In this document: in pieces, positions 1-11,640 of the stretch
Numbering within the stretch: the first letter of the stretch is position 1
Layout of the letters: each line of letters begins with the position of its first letter
DNA from: Gelatoporia subvermispora B
Taxonomy: Eukaryota; Basidiomycota; Agaricomycetes; Polyporales; Gelatoporiaceae
Reading direction: 5' to 3'
Assembly: GCA_000320605.2 (NCBI GenBank)
Contig: KB445794.1
Location: forward strand, 911,837-975,836
Length of the DNA stretch: 64,000 bases
Notes under the pieces: generated by a model
Database searches by the model: none
Seen by the model: only the letters and a program-made list of their open reading frames with translations
What the model was told of the DNA's origin: nothing
Position numbers and translations under genes: made by a program

Positions 1-950
1 GTTTCGGACTTCGAGGTACGCGATGGGTTACTTGCGCCCACAAACCGTGCACTTCGAGAAGATGTTCCCAACTTGACAGAACCTGCCAGCAGAGGACAGA
101 CAATGAACTGAGCAGAGATGCCAGCGTGATACAAGTACTGCGATCGACGAGAGGCCGATCCCGACGATCAGATGGAATCGTGCGACGACCCAGCGCCGGA
201 GAATGGCCCGCCGCCGCCCGAGCCGGACGCTGCCGCCGTTGCCGCCGGAGTTGACAGGGCAGGAAAGGGGGAGCGGAGTGAGCTGCCGGGCCGTAGCAAC
301 AGGCCGGTGCCGAGCATAGCAACGGGTGGTAGCGGGGAATCGGCGGCGCCCGTCCCGACGCCCGAGGCCGCATTTTCCAGTGCTGCCACGCCGACTCGTC
401 GCCGACCACCACGCTCGTTACAATTGCCGTTCTTTCTTTTGCTCTCGCCCTCATCGTTGCGCACGACGAGGCCGTCTGTTTCCGCTTTGGTTCGGTCTGC
501 GGTGGCACCCTCCAAAAATCGTACAATATTCTCACAATATCCTAATTCCCCGTCTCTCTCGACTCCCGTCTGCGACTGGTGTCGTACCGCGCGCACACGT
601 GCTGATAATTGACGACATAACACGCGCCTTCTCGCTTTCCGGGACCACCACCACCACCATTACCGTCGCCCTGAGGAGGTCCGTATAAAACTAAATATCC
701 TCCCAGAAATATGTGAGTAGCGAGTGCAACCGTTGCCTTCACGCCAGCTCATGCCCTGCCGACCCGATCGTTAGGCATTATTGCTAGCTTTGCAAGGCTT
801 CACGTTTCCGACAGACGCACACGACCCTTGGATTCTTACGGACTTGTCACGGTTGTAAGTCGCAACTAGGACGCTGCAGTGATTTCTCTCCCTGACGCCA
901 TACGCCGTCCTGCGGCCTGTAGGGTTTTATAACTCACAAATTGCCGCCTA
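1..950. other. Upstream region, no gene assigned
   Basis: No gene is called. A GC-rich stretch at about 170-620 is open in several frames on both strands, but it has no recognisable domain and no splice structure, so I treat the frames as compositional. A TATA-like gtataaaact lies at about 683-692, roughly 260 bp before the start codon at 951. With the CT-rich DNA that follows it may be the promoter and 5' UTR of the gene at 951. Confidence 0.4.
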
Positions 951-3900
951 ATGGCGCCTTTCAGTTCGAAAAGGAACGACTCCATTACAGGCACGCCAGA
1001 ACGCGTCGCAAACTCGCAGGAAACGGACGCAGCTGCACGCAAGGTACACCCCGACGCGGAGTCCTCGCGCCTCGACAAACCCCACCGCTCGCAGTCGCTC
1101 GGACCCAACGCCCCGGGCGTATACACGCGCCCTGCGCCATCAGGACACCAGCCACAGACGCTCGACGCGCGTGCGCATCACAAGCAGCCACGCAGCCCGA
1201 CCCGTGATGACGCCCGCAGCCACCTGCAGGCCGCGCTGGCGGACTTGCGCGGCGCGAGATCGGTCGCAGAACGCACGATGCTCACAGAGCCGCAGTCGCT
1301 TCCATCTAGCTCGTCGTCTCCGCTAGCATCGGCGTACAGTCTGAACGTCGCGATTCCCAGCACTGGGTCGTTGCTCAGTTCTGCGTCAGGGTCAGGGTCG
1401 GGCTCGCTTTCGGACGCTTCTACACCGCACCCGCGCCGCCGCCCGTCGCACGATACTCTGGCGTCGCACGCGCACGCGCATTTGCACCCTCATGCGCACA
1501 GCATGCACGCCCAGCACCACAAGCACCCGACCGTCGCCGCGCCAAGCTCTCGGAAGTCGTCTGCAGCATCGCTCGATCGCGACGCGCTCATGCGGCTCGA
1601 CATGAAGCGCCTGCTCAGCAAGCCCGCTGCGCTCGGTGCCGGGGCCCTCTCTGACTCGGAACGCGCGCCTCCACCACTCGCTCTGCAACCGCGCAGGCAT
1701 CCGAGCCACCTCGAGCTCGGACGGTCGTACTTGGCCGCGGAGAAGCAACGATCGAAAGACCGCCCGAGTACTGCGACTGGCGCTGAAGTGTCTCCGGCTC
1801 TCAGCTCACACTCGTCGCCAAACGGCTCGGGATCCCCCAGAGACATCCAGCATTTCCCGCCGCCAAAGTCTATTAGGAACGTGCTACGCCGGAAGTCGAG
1901 CGCGCGGTCGAATCCTGCTACACCTACAGCTTCGACCTTCAGACTCATCCCGGAGCCCTTATCGCCGCCCCCACGTAAGTGACGTTTTTATCTTCTCCGC
2001 CCTCACTTCTTTCAAGACTAGAGCCAAAGCTAACTGCGCTGTAGCCCGTCGTAGCCCACAGCGTACTTCCACTGCCGAGGTAGGCTCGAGCACGAGCACG
2101 AGTGTTGTAATCGGGATGCCTAAGAGTCCCATAACACCTCCCGATCTGACCCCCGCAGGCAAGGTTGCCCATGCGTACAAGCAGCAAAAACAGCGTCGCG
2201 ACAAGCTTGAAGAACTATCCGGGTGGAATGACCATGCGCGCCATTTCCACATGGACACGCTGCCCAGCGGCAGCCGGGAGGACGTGCGCAGCGAGAAGGG
2301 GAAGGAGTCAGAGCGGGAGCCCGCGTCGGACGTGGAGGGGGAGAACGGGCCGTACTACACCGTCGTCGGGACGACCGCGGGGCACCGGATCGCGGCGCGC
2401 AAGGCGCAGGACGACTCGTGGACGTACGATGCCGCGTGCTGGTCCGGGGACGAACGTGCGCGGGCGACGGCGGCACCGCGCAAGAGCCTGACGCGCAAGA
2501 TGTCCGGGCGCCTCCGGCGCGTCGTCCGCGGGAGCAGCGATATCGAGCGCGCGCCGGAGCGCGGACGCGAGTGGCGGCCGTACGACGGGCAGGTGCTGGA
2601 GGAGGAACGGAGGTCGGGGAGCACGTCGCGCAATGCGCGGCCCGCGACGGCGTCGGGGACGGGGACGGTGAGGCCGTCAGTGGATGGATATGTTGATGTT
2701 GCGCGGGAGGGCGTGCAGAGCCCCGTGCCGAGCATAAGGAATGGCTTCCCGGAGAAGGGCTCGCCAGACGGGCGTACGCTGCGGTCGGCGAAGTCGGTCA
2801 GAGGGAAGGAGAGGGAGCGTGTGGACGATGTATCGCCTGGGGGCAGATGGTGGAAACTTGTCAAGCGCATCAGCACCGGCGGACTTCGAGATAAGTACAA
2901 CCAACGGCCGACGACGCCGCCCCCTGTGCCTGCTCTCCCACCGGAGCTCAAGAGGGCAACATTTTCCCCACTGTCGCGCACTACGTTCGAGATTAACAAG
3001 TCCCCGGCACAGTCCGAAGCGGCCCACGGCGATGGAAACGTACTGCTTTCACGCTTTATACAGTCGCGGGCGTCGCTGTCGGGCATACGCCCTAATGCCC
3101 ATGCGCATCCAACCCCGCAGTCCACCCCAACACCCCCGAAGAAACATTCCATGGGTTCTCGACCTAGTACCACAACACGTTCGTCTTCTCCCGTCTCTTC
3201 TGAGATGTTCCATCGGACACATTCAACGCGTTCCTCAGCATCGTCCTATGGTGAGGAGGTCCCGCCCGTGCCGCAAACGCATGTTGCGCAGCACATCCTC
3301 TCCCCGAGTGAGCTTCATCGTCTGCAGTCAAATGATAGCGTCGAACAGTCTCCCACCCCGGAAGTGCGTAAACCACGCAAACCGCCGGCACGCTCCCAGT
3401 CTGCCCCCGATGAGCAGACATACTCGACGGGCCCCGAAACCTTCCATGCTCTGCCACTTCCCCCTCGACGTCCTAGCTTAGGCCCTCGTGAAGCGCATCA
3501 CGCGTCGCCGCGAGAGGCGAATCCGTCATTATCTCGCCCCCCATCGATACCGTCATTCAGCATTGACGACCCTGTGAACCATTTCACCCCCTCATCCTTA
3601 CCGCTGAGCGAATTCGGCGTGCTCCCAAGCACGCCGCCCCGTCCGAAGCGTAGCGAGCGCCGAAATCTCAAGCATATCGACGTACCTTCACCAACGGACG
3701 TGCTGCCGCAGTCTATGCAGACCCCGCGTACACCACGTGCGGTGCCCTCCGTCACAGTCGATGTACACGTCTCGTCCCTTCCGCCCGACCCCGACCTTCC
3801 CGGCAGCGCGCGCAACGTCTCGTCGCCGTCGACAGCATCGACACACTCCTCGTCTGTCTCGCAGAAGCGCTCGCCGCTGCTCTTCCGCGAACTCGATTCG

Positions 3901-4059
3901 CCACGGCAGCAGTGGTCGGAGCAGGAGAAGGCGCAGAAATGGGAGGACCTCCTCACGCAGAGCGCGCGGGCTGGCGGCACGCTGCATATCGGCGAGTCCG
4001 GCCTGCTCTCGGAGAGCACTCGGCTCTCCGTTTTCGACGAGTTGGACGCAGATCTGTAA
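951..4059 (+). CDS. Ser/Pro-rich protein of unknown function, 1012 aa
   Basis: I do not recognise the family. Two exons (951-1974 and 2045-4059) join in phase 1 across a 70-bp intron with gtaagt and gtag borders and give 1012 residues. A second acceptor at 2158 is also in frame and would remove 38 codons, so alternative 3' splice site use is possible. The protein is low complexity and rich in Ser, Pro, Arg and His, with a His/Ala-rich stretch near residues 170-190. The best candidate for a conserved core is a basic, probably helical segment at about 380-400 (KVAHAYKQQKQRRDKLEEL). The C-terminal third has many S/T-P sites, and a short charged segment ends the protein (QWSEQEKAQKWEDLL, then GESGLLSESTRLSVFDELD). 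There is no membrane segment. A regulatory or scaffold role is only a guess. The start is the first ATG of the long frame. Confidence 0.75.
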
Positions 4060-4284
4060 CATTTGGGGAACCCGTGTTTATATAGTCTTAATACCGCGAG
4101 TTTACGCGGATGCGCAGGTAGCACCATTCTTCATACCAGTACCCTAATGAGAGACCCTTAGCAGGCCTTGTAGATCACTTCCGCAGCCTATACCCCTTGC
4201 GCTCTGGCTGCATTCCGCTCTTTTGCGCTGTGACATTGCTGTCTAGATCTGAAAGTTGACCGCCCAATTTAATTGCACAATAAC
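4060..4284. other. Intergenic spacer
   Basis: This is the 3' flank of the Ser/Pro-rich gene, up to the start of the first duplicated unit. I see nothing coding in it. Confidence 0.5.
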
Positions 4285-4553
4285 ACAGCTTCATAGTGCC
4301 ATCACGGAGTTCACTGGGTACATAATTCCCATGGACCGCTTGCTCTACCCATTGACACTGGCTCTCGAGGGTGTAGACATTTACAGCATGGATTCAATGT
4401 ATTCGAGCGATTCGAAACGAAATACAGAACATACTACGAAACGGTAGATCACATTGCGAACAAATTCGGAACATATCAACGACACAGCTAAACTTCACTT
4501 CGCTCGTCCAAACCAGTCGACTGAGCAGGTGTGCAGGTGTTAGTACATGAGGT

Positions 4554-6469
4554 TCATCCTATGTGCACCTGCTGCCAATTATCGGGCCGGCGGCGCTTGA
4601 ACTCCTGCAGAAACATCGGCCATGGGGTAACCGCATTCGGTTGGTTGCCTGTGTTGGCGGGCCCATTCTGCATCGTACCCGCTCCTCCAGCCACAACCGT
4701 ATTTGTAACATGGCCGGCAGCATCTATAGCATCATCTATTTCCTCGTCTTCTTCGTCTTCGCCCTCGTCTCCGTTATCGTCGTCATCATTCTCATCCATC
4801 GGCGCATCTTCAATCTCGCGTCTATCGGCGGTCTCAATTTCCTCGAGGTTCGGGAAGCATTTCAGTAGAAGCAACCCCAACGCGGCTTGATTGTTGAAGA
4901 CTGAGTAACCGAGATGCACTTTCTTCGTCATTATGTTGTTTATGAATGAAACAGAACCCCATGTGTTGCTTGGAGCTCCTGGCTGACCTCGAGGCGGGTC
5001 CCGGACTTGGTAGACAACTAGACCCGCAGGCTGAGAACGGATGGGAACCAGAAGAGGAATGTCGCAAGCATCTATTGCAAGAGCGAGAGTCTCCAAGTGT
5101 CGACAGCAGTGAGCCAGAGTTATCAAGGATCTGACTGTTGTCTTGACTTCCCGCGCTCGAGACAAACCCGCTTCGAAATCCATAACGCGCAGTGAAGGCC
5201 ATGCATCGACCATCACCCATATAGCAGCGTCATCAAGGTCCCAGGCGTTGGCAGTCCCCGTATAGATTTCGCGCAGCTTCGACAGATGGAGTAAAGGTTG
5301 GAGAGCCTGAAGGGTGACAACGTGTTCGTCACCGATCGGGTCTTGAACAGAGGATGCATGAGTCGAGATGTCGATTTCTTCTATAGTATCAGCCCAGGAG
5401 TCTCGGATGCCGAGGAAGATATTATGCAGCTGGTTGGCAGTGGGTATTTCATCAAATTCGATCTCGAAGCTTGCCACCCCGCGAGGCTGCATATACCGCA
5501 AGAGGTCGACGAAAGTATTGAATTTCATGCCCGTCAATGCGAGCCGGCGGAGTGTGAAAGGTGATGCGTGCCCGATTGGGATGACGAAAGAATCGGTACA
5601 CCGTAGGTGCAATGCCTGCAGCTGTGGCAGGTTCCGCAATCTGTCGAAGAGGTCGTCGAGATGCTGACCAGTACACCAGATTCCGACGTTGCGCAAGGAC
5701 ATCAGTTGGCTGATACATTGCAGGAAGTAGGCCGAGACGTTTTCGCTCGGGTTGAAGATTTGGATCTCCTGTAGTTGAGGACAGGCATGCGGAAGGGTCT
5801 GAACTGTCGGTACGAGGATATCGCCGAGGTCCTCGGCTTCTCCGGGCCATTCAATGCCGATGTACAAACGTTGCAACGTCGGTGTGAGAAAGAGCTCGAC
5901 ATCGTCGAAAGATTCGAAGAGGTCTCCCGGGATGATCCACTGTAGTTCTTTGAGGTTGGGCAAGATCGGGATAGGTAGTTGTGCCCGCATAGCTTCGTAG
6001 ATGGATCCCGAAAGAAGACGCGCAGAAGGCGCGGCAGCTTCCAATGTGCTGAAGTAGGCTACGTCCGACTGGGAGTTGATGGGTAGCCAGCGTTTCGCGC
6101 CGACGCTCTTTACGCGAGGCGCGTATGCCTTCAATCTGTCCCACTCGTGGGGTAGTAGTGGGCGTGCGAGGTCCTATGCATTATGAGCACAGTGAGACAG
6201 CTTCAGTGTATCAATGCACTCACCACTACGAGCCACCGTACGTCGTCTTGCTCTAACACCTTCGTTTTCAGGGCATTCCGTGGGAAGAGCCACAGTAGTT
6301 GGGACAGGGAGTCGAGGTGGTGCCATAAAGTGTCCAGGGCAGGTTCGAGAAAGACGCTGTTAGTGCGTGCTAGGGCAGCGAGAGTAGGTCTGTCTGTCTT
6401 GATGTGGTTCGCGTCGAGTTGCTCGACGATCACTCTGGTGAGCTCGGGGATCAGCCAGCAGCGATGCAT
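4554..6469 (-). CDS. F-box-like protein, tandem copy 1 (621 aa)
   Basis: Two exons on the minus strand (6469-6224 and 6173-4554) join in phase 0 across a 50-bp intron and give 621 residues. The N-terminus (MHRCWLIPELTRVIVEQL, then LARTNSVFLEPALDTLWHHL) has the layout of basidiomycete F-box-like proteins. In this family the motif recruits the protein to an SCF ubiquitin ligase through Skp1. The rest has Leu-rich segments at fairly regular spacing (PNLKELQWI, LQRLYIGIEW, CPQLQEIQIF, LQALHLRC), consistent with a degenerate leucine-rich-repeat receptor. A strongly acidic stretch lies at about 545-570. The second copy at 8401-10301 has the same intron position and an 82-codon first exon. Substrate unknown. 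The start is the ATG that aligns with copy 2. Confidence 0.8.
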
Positions 6470-7242
6470 GGTGGTAACAGACAGGAGCAGTAATCGGTCG
6501 CGTTCGAATTTGTCGGTGACTCTTATGTGGCCACAGCAAAGTAGCCGAATTACCTCCGCGTTGAAGTCGATGGCTATCGCCGGTCACCAAGGACGGGGGC
6601 GGCTGCTCATCCACGTGACCGCGTTGATGCCGCGTCTTGTTCATATTGTGTTCGCGATGTGGTGCTGACAAGCGCGAACTTACTTCTGCGGTTACCGCCG
6701 GTATCGCTGGAATGAGTGGGGATTTCGCATCGTTGAGGCAGTACGGCGTTCCGATCACGCGGGGTAGACCCCATTTTCATAGGTGCATGTGCAACTTAAC
6801 ACAGGACAGCCGGAAACGATGGCTTGCCAGCACATTCCATGAGCAAGGACCCAAAGAGCGTAGACCTGCGAGCACTTACCGATAATCACGGACACGCCTA
6901 TCAATGGCACCAGCTTGTAAAGAAGGCGGGATGAATGCCCTGCCGCGGCCACTGCTTAGTCCTGGTCTGATTATCGAGGGTTGGGGACTATCGAGACTAT
7001 TAGCCCCCGACCCCGGAGCGACAGGTATTAGGCGAGCCCAGATAAATAGTGTCCACTGGGCCACGCGACGGAAGTACTTTGTCCACCAATCATAAAGCAA
7101 GACCCGCGATCAGAAGCAGCACCGTGAACAATCTTGTGAACCCACAAAGGTAGATTCTCAAGTATTGAGCAGCCTTGCGCGACGAGTGGCATACTGGCGT
7201 CTTGTATTGTAGCCCAGCCAAAAATAGATCGATTGAGATAAA

Positions 7243-7440
7243 ATGGTACAGGCATACGACACCCTCGTCGCTCAGTACTCAGTGTTGGCACGTCCGTCGA
7301 CGACCGCTTGCTGGAGATGAATTGGCGACTCTACATACGGACCGGTCCGAACCAGGAGGTCGCAATCGGGAGGACGTAGGAGTTCGTCGCTACACCTGGC
7401 AGATTTGCGCTGCAGGTGCAGGAGGGCCATCGTTGAGTCA
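7243..7440 (+). pseudogene. Broken copy of the ~150-aa protein gene
   Basis: This is the unit-1 counterpart of the intact gene at 11082-11534. The start (atggtacaggcatacgac) and later blocks such as gaggtcgcaatcgggaggac align almost base for base. I see three lesions: a net +2 insertion near 7285, a TAT-to-TAG stop near 7378, and the loss of about 260 bp after 7430, so that the reading joins the former last codons and stop. The upstream region still looks like that of the intact copy, but its TATA-like box reads agataaatag instead of agatatatag. No functional product is expected. Confidence 0.85.
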
Positions 7441-7510
7441 TTTTCCGCTGCGTGTTCGATATTGCCTTCTAGAGGGCACGGGCACTGGACCTAGGCTGTT
7501 GGACGCCGTG

Positions 7511-8094
7511 CCATAGTATTCATTCGGGCTCGGTGCCCGCATGTACTATTTGTGTCTCATTGAAATTCCTGTAGAATATGTCAGACGCTATTTGAGAAGT
7601 ACGATGGTTTGAGTACATGTCAGAAAGAACTACGAGCAGACCAATGCAATAGGAACAGGCAGCCAGCGAGAGTCCACACAGAAGGCTTGAACGGAATTGA
7701 TGTTGCATATGCCGCCCAGGTCTGATCATCACGTTCACTGAGCACAGCCGCCTGTAGACTTGTCGTGTAATGGGAGCTCCGGAATACGGCGAGTCTGACT
7801 ATCAAAGGTACACGAGTTACGACGTGCAAATCGGCAGGGACCCAATGATGTGACAGTGGGATCGCAATGCTACGGACGCGCTGTTTGGTTGTATTGACGC
7901 TTCTTGACCTCCTCCGTGCAGCGTATGCTATACAGTACCTGCGCAGTGCGAACCATTGCCCATACTCGCTCTGAATTCCACGTCATTCACACCTCGCGAC
8001 CGACCACCCTGAAATCAGTACAGTGTCGACAACCTCAAAGCAATCGCTGACGCCCCTGTGTTCGATGCATTCACTTGCAACAATAAACTAGCCC
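7511..8094. other. Spacer between duplicated units
   Basis: About 580 bp separate the two duplicated units. The open frames here are short, on both strands and without recognisable motifs. I see no gene. Confidence 0.5.
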
Positions 8095-8400
8095 CGTAGC
8101 GCCATCACGGATTTCGCTGGGTACATTGTCTTCATGAAATCCTCACATCAGACCAAATCAACTCGCCTCACAGCCCATCGACTCCAGATCCAGAGGGCAT
8201 GCACATTTCGAGCATGCATTGAATGTATTGAAAGATTGGGGACGGATCATAGAATACATACTACCAAGGCAGATATATACCGACGATGTTAGGACACATT
8301 AGATCAGACCAGACTTGAGCCTCTTCAGTCGGTGGATTTGTTCGGGGTTGATGCATGGGAACTGCGCTGAACGACAAGCGTGTGAGAGACAGTTCAGGGC

Positions 8401-10301
8401 TCATTCTATATGCCTAAACTGCCAATTCTCCGGACGACGGAGCTTGAAATCCGGCAGAAACACCACCCATGGTATGAAAGCCCTTGGTTGCTGATTGCCC
8501 GTATTGTTGCCGTCGATAGGCCCAGTTTGCGTTGCTCCGCCTACCACGGTCATGTCTGCGTTGTCAATCTCCTCATCCATTTCCTCGTCCACCTCGCCTT
8601 CGTCATCTCCATCATCTTCCATCGGCGTATCATCGAGCTCAGCACTAGCGTAAGTCTCTATCGCCTCGAGGTTCGGGAAGCACTTCAAGAGAAATAGCAG
8701 TAATGCAGCCTGGTTGTTGAGGGTGGAATGACCCAGAAGAAGTTTCGTCGTGTTGGGATTATTCATCATTGCAGGTTGATCCTGCACGTTGGAAGGAGCT
8801 CCTTGGGGTCCCTGACGAGGATCGTCCCGGACTTGATAGATGGCAAGACCGCTGGGATGAATACGTATGGGTGCCAAAAAGGGGAAGGCACGGGCGTTGA
8901 TACTCAGAGCGAGCGTCTCCAGGTGCCGGCAGTAATGAGCCAGATAGACCAGTGAGCGGGCCGTCGTCTTGATTTCATGAGTTCTAGAGCGACCAGATTC
9001 GATATTCAGCACACGCAGTGAGCGCCACGCGCTGACCATTGCCCGAATAGTACCGTCATCGATATCCCAGACATTGCTAGTCCCCGTGGAGAGCACGCAT
9101 AGCTTGGGTAAGTAAAGCAAAGGCTGGAGAGTCTCGAGAGTGACGACGTGATCATCATTGACGGGGTTTCCAGAAGAAGATTCATGCGTCGTGATGCTGA
9201 TGTCTTCCATGGTGTCTGCCCAAGAGTTCCGAATACCGACGAAGATGTCATATAGCTGGGTGGCGGTTGGTATATCGTCAAGTTCGAATTCCAAACTAGT
9301 TACTCCGCACGGCTGCGTGTACCGCAAAAGACCCATGACGGTATCATATCTCATGCCGGTCAACGCGAGCCGACGGAGTGTGAAAGGCGCTGCAATTCCG
9401 AGAGGAGTACTGATAGGTTCCGTACCACGAAGGTGAAGTGATCGAAGATGGGGGAGTTTCCGAAGCTTGTGGAGCAGGACATCGAAATGTTGCCCGGTGT
9501 ACCAAAATGCAACGCTGTGCAAGGACGTGAGCTGGCTGAGACATTCCAGAAAGTACTCCGAGACGTTCTCGCTCGGGTTAAATATCTGTATCTCCTGCAG
9601 CCGAGGACAGGTTCGCGGAAGGGCTTGCAATGTCGGTACCAGAATATCGCTGAGATCTTCGGACTCTTCCGGCCATTCCACACCAACATATAGACGCTCC
9701 AATCTTGGCGTGACGAAGAGTTCGATGTCATCGAAGGTGTCGAAGAGATCACCCGGGACAACCCACTGGAGCTCTTGGAGGTTTGGCAAAATCGGAGTAG
9801 TCAGGTGCGTCCGCATGGCTTCGAAGACGGATCCCGAAAGACGGCGCACGGAAGGCGGAGCGGGCTCTAGCATATGGAGATAGATCGCATCTGATTGGGA
9901 ATTGATCGGCAGCCAATGCTTTGCGCCGATGCTCTTCACTCGATACGCGTAGACCTTGAAGCGATCCCATTCGTGGGACACAGTGAGACGCGTGAGATCC
10001 TATGGAATACGGGACCAGTTAGACGGCTTCGTCGACGACACATTGGTGCACATACCACAACGACTAGTCGCGCCTCGTCTTGCTCCAGTATTCTTCCACT
10101 GAGGGCGTCCTGTGGGAGCAGCCACAGTAATTGAGCCAGTGAGTCTAGGTGGTACCAGAGAGCGTCCACAGCAGGCTCGAAGAAGATGCTGCTTGTTCGC
10201 GCAAGATTGGCAAGAGCGGGTCGGTCGGTCTTGATACACGTCGCATCGAGTTGTTCCACAATGAGCCTTGTGAGCTCTGGGATTGCCCAGCAGCGATGCA
10301 T
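8401..10301 (-). CDS. F-box-like protein, tandem copy 2 (614 aa)
   Basis: Exons 10301-10056 and 9999-8401 join in phase 0 across a 56-bp intron and give 614 residues. The N-terminus (MHRCWAIPELTRLIVEQL) is F-box-like as in copy 1. The body repeats the Leu-rich pattern (PNLQELQWVV, RLERLYVGVEW, CPRLQEIQIFNPSENVSEYF). The acidic tract near the C-terminus is kept but differs in composition (DDGDDEGEVDEEMDEEIDN). Both copies keep a full frame, so both may make protein. Divergence is visible at many sites, so the duplication is not very recent. The likely role is substrate adaptor of an SCF ligase, inferred from the family only. The gene shares an upstream region with the divergent gene at 11082. 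Confidence 0.8.
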
Positions 10302-10872
10302 GCTTGGCGACGGAAAAGAGTAAAAATCGGTCGTGTTCGAATTTGCGGTAACCTTTATGTGGCCACAAAAACTAGCCGAAATAGCACCGCGATTTCGATG
10401 GCCATCGCCGGTCACCATGCCGGATGGTAGCGCCTGCTCATACACGTGACCGCGTCTTGTTCATGTTGTCTGTTCGCGAACGCGAACTTGCTTCCGCGGA
10501 TACCGTCAGTGCCGCTGAGATGAGTGGCAATTTCGCGGTGTCATTGTGATACGGAATGCCGATCATACGGGACAGGCCCTAAATTAGTGGGTGCATGTGC
10601 AACTTACACAGGGAAGCTGCGGGTGACTGCTTGCCTGGGAGATTCCATAAGCAAGAGGTCAAAGTGCGTAGACTTGCGAGCACTTACCGATAATCACGGG
10701 CACGCCAATCAGTGGCACCAGCTAATTAGCACCACCTGATAGTAGAAGGCGGAACGAATACCCCGCCACGGCCACCGCTCAGCTCCGTTCTGAGTAATGG
10801 GGGTCGCGAACCATCGACACTACCCCCTTCCGACTCCGGAGTGATGGGCCACCTTCGCATCAGGCGAGGCAA

Positions 10873-11044
10873 GATATATAGTGGCCACCAGGCCGCGCGA
10901 TAGAAGTTCTTTGTCCAACGATCATAAAGCAAGGCCCGCGATCAGGAGCAGCGCCGTGAACAATCTTGCGGACCCACATACGTAAGTTGTCGCGTTTCGA
11001 TCAACCTTGTGCGACAAGTGGCACACTGACGTCTTGCATTACAG
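10873..11044 (+). promoter_or_regulatory. TATA-like box and 5' UTR intron of the gene at 11082
   Basis: A TATA-like agatatatag lies at about 10872-10881. Between it and the start codon there is a typical small intron at 10982-11044 (gtaagt to attacag, 63 bp), so the 5' UTR is probably spliced. Both features have counterparts in unit 1, where the TATA-like box is altered and the donor reads gtagat. Confidence 0.5.
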
Positions 11045-11081
11045 TCCAGAGCCTAGCCAAGAATAGAACAAATAGAACAAG

Positions 11082-11534
11082 ATGGTTCAGGCCTACGATG
11101 TCTTCGTCACTCAGTACTGCCGTGGCGTATCCGTCGACGGTCGCCCGCTGGAGATGAACTGGCGCCTCTGTATCCGGATGGGCCAGAGCCAGGAGGTCGC
11201 AATCGGGAGGACGTATGAGTTCGTTGGCTCGCCAGGCAGGTTCGCGTTGCAGGTACAGGACAGCTCGCCGTACGCAGCGTGCCACCTCTGGCGCGGCAGC
11301 CTCCACGTCGGGTCAATTCCTGCCGACAGACTGGCCGCGGTCGACGAGATCATTGAGGGTATCATGACCCGTCAAGACGGCATCAAAGCGCAGTGGGTGC
11401 TGCATCACTGGATCTTCGCGGTGGTCGGGAAGCTGCATCTCAATGGATATCGCATCATGCAAGTGATCTCTCTAGCAGAGCTCGAGGACAAGATGCGGTT
11501 GGTCTTCAAGGACTGGGAGAAGGGCTATCGTTGA
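11082..11534 (+). CDS. Small basidiomycete protein of unknown function (150 aa)
   Basis: This is an uninterrupted 150-codon frame. I cannot name the family, but the window holds another intact member at 29873-30322 (-) and a broken copy at 7243. Shared features are an N-terminal block (A/S-Y-x-x-F-I/V-T-Q-Y), a Gly-Arg-Thr/Val block near residues 40-55 (AIGRTYEFVGS here), a Trp-containing block near residues 115-125 (HHWIFAVVGKLHLNGY here, NWVFAAVRKLVGYGF in the paralogue) and a C-terminal helix ending in D-W-E. There is no signal peptide or membrane segment. The gene diverges from the F-box gene at 8401-10301. Duplication together with an F-box gene could hint at a shared role, but that is speculation. 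Confidence 0.7.
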   Translation: MVQAYDVFVTQYCRGVSVDGRPLEMNWRLCIRMGQSQEVAIGRTYEFVGSPGRFALQVQDSSPYAACHLWRGSLHVGSIPADRLAAVDEIIEGIMTRQDGIKAQWVLHHWIFAVVGKLHLNGYRIMQVISLAELEDKMRLVFKDWEKGYR

Positions 11535-11640
11535 GCGTTGTTTGACTACGTGTCCTGACGTCCTAAACCTCTAGAGGGCACTAGCCTCTGGTCGTGGGCG
11601 TCGTGTTAGATTTATTCATCCTCGTGTACTACTCGTGTTC

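Larger units (their letters stand above)
4285..7510. repeat. Segmental duplication, unit 1 (F-box gene plus broken small gene)
   Basis: This unit pairs with unit 2 at about 8095-11640. The similarity starts in the 3' flank of the F-box gene (gccatcacgga at about 4299 and 8102, both followed by ctgggtacat). It runs through the F-box gene, the shared divergent promoter (the block ataatcacgg.cacgcc occurs in both) and the small gene, and ends near the shared ctagagggcac at about 7470 and 11570. Limits are approximate because they were placed by eye. Confidence 0.8.
8095..11640. repeat. Segmental duplication, unit 2 (F-box gene plus intact small gene)
   Basis: This is the partner of unit 1 (about 4285-7510), in direct orientation. 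Both genes are intact here, so this unit is probably closer to the ancestral state. The size difference is largely explained by the 260-bp deletion in the small gene of unit 1 and by scattered indels. Confidence 0.8.

Noticed and set aside
168..623. Overlapping long frames on both strands near the left edge
   Set aside because: The DNA is GC-rich, the frames overlap on opposite strands, and neither has a motif or introns, so composition explains them.
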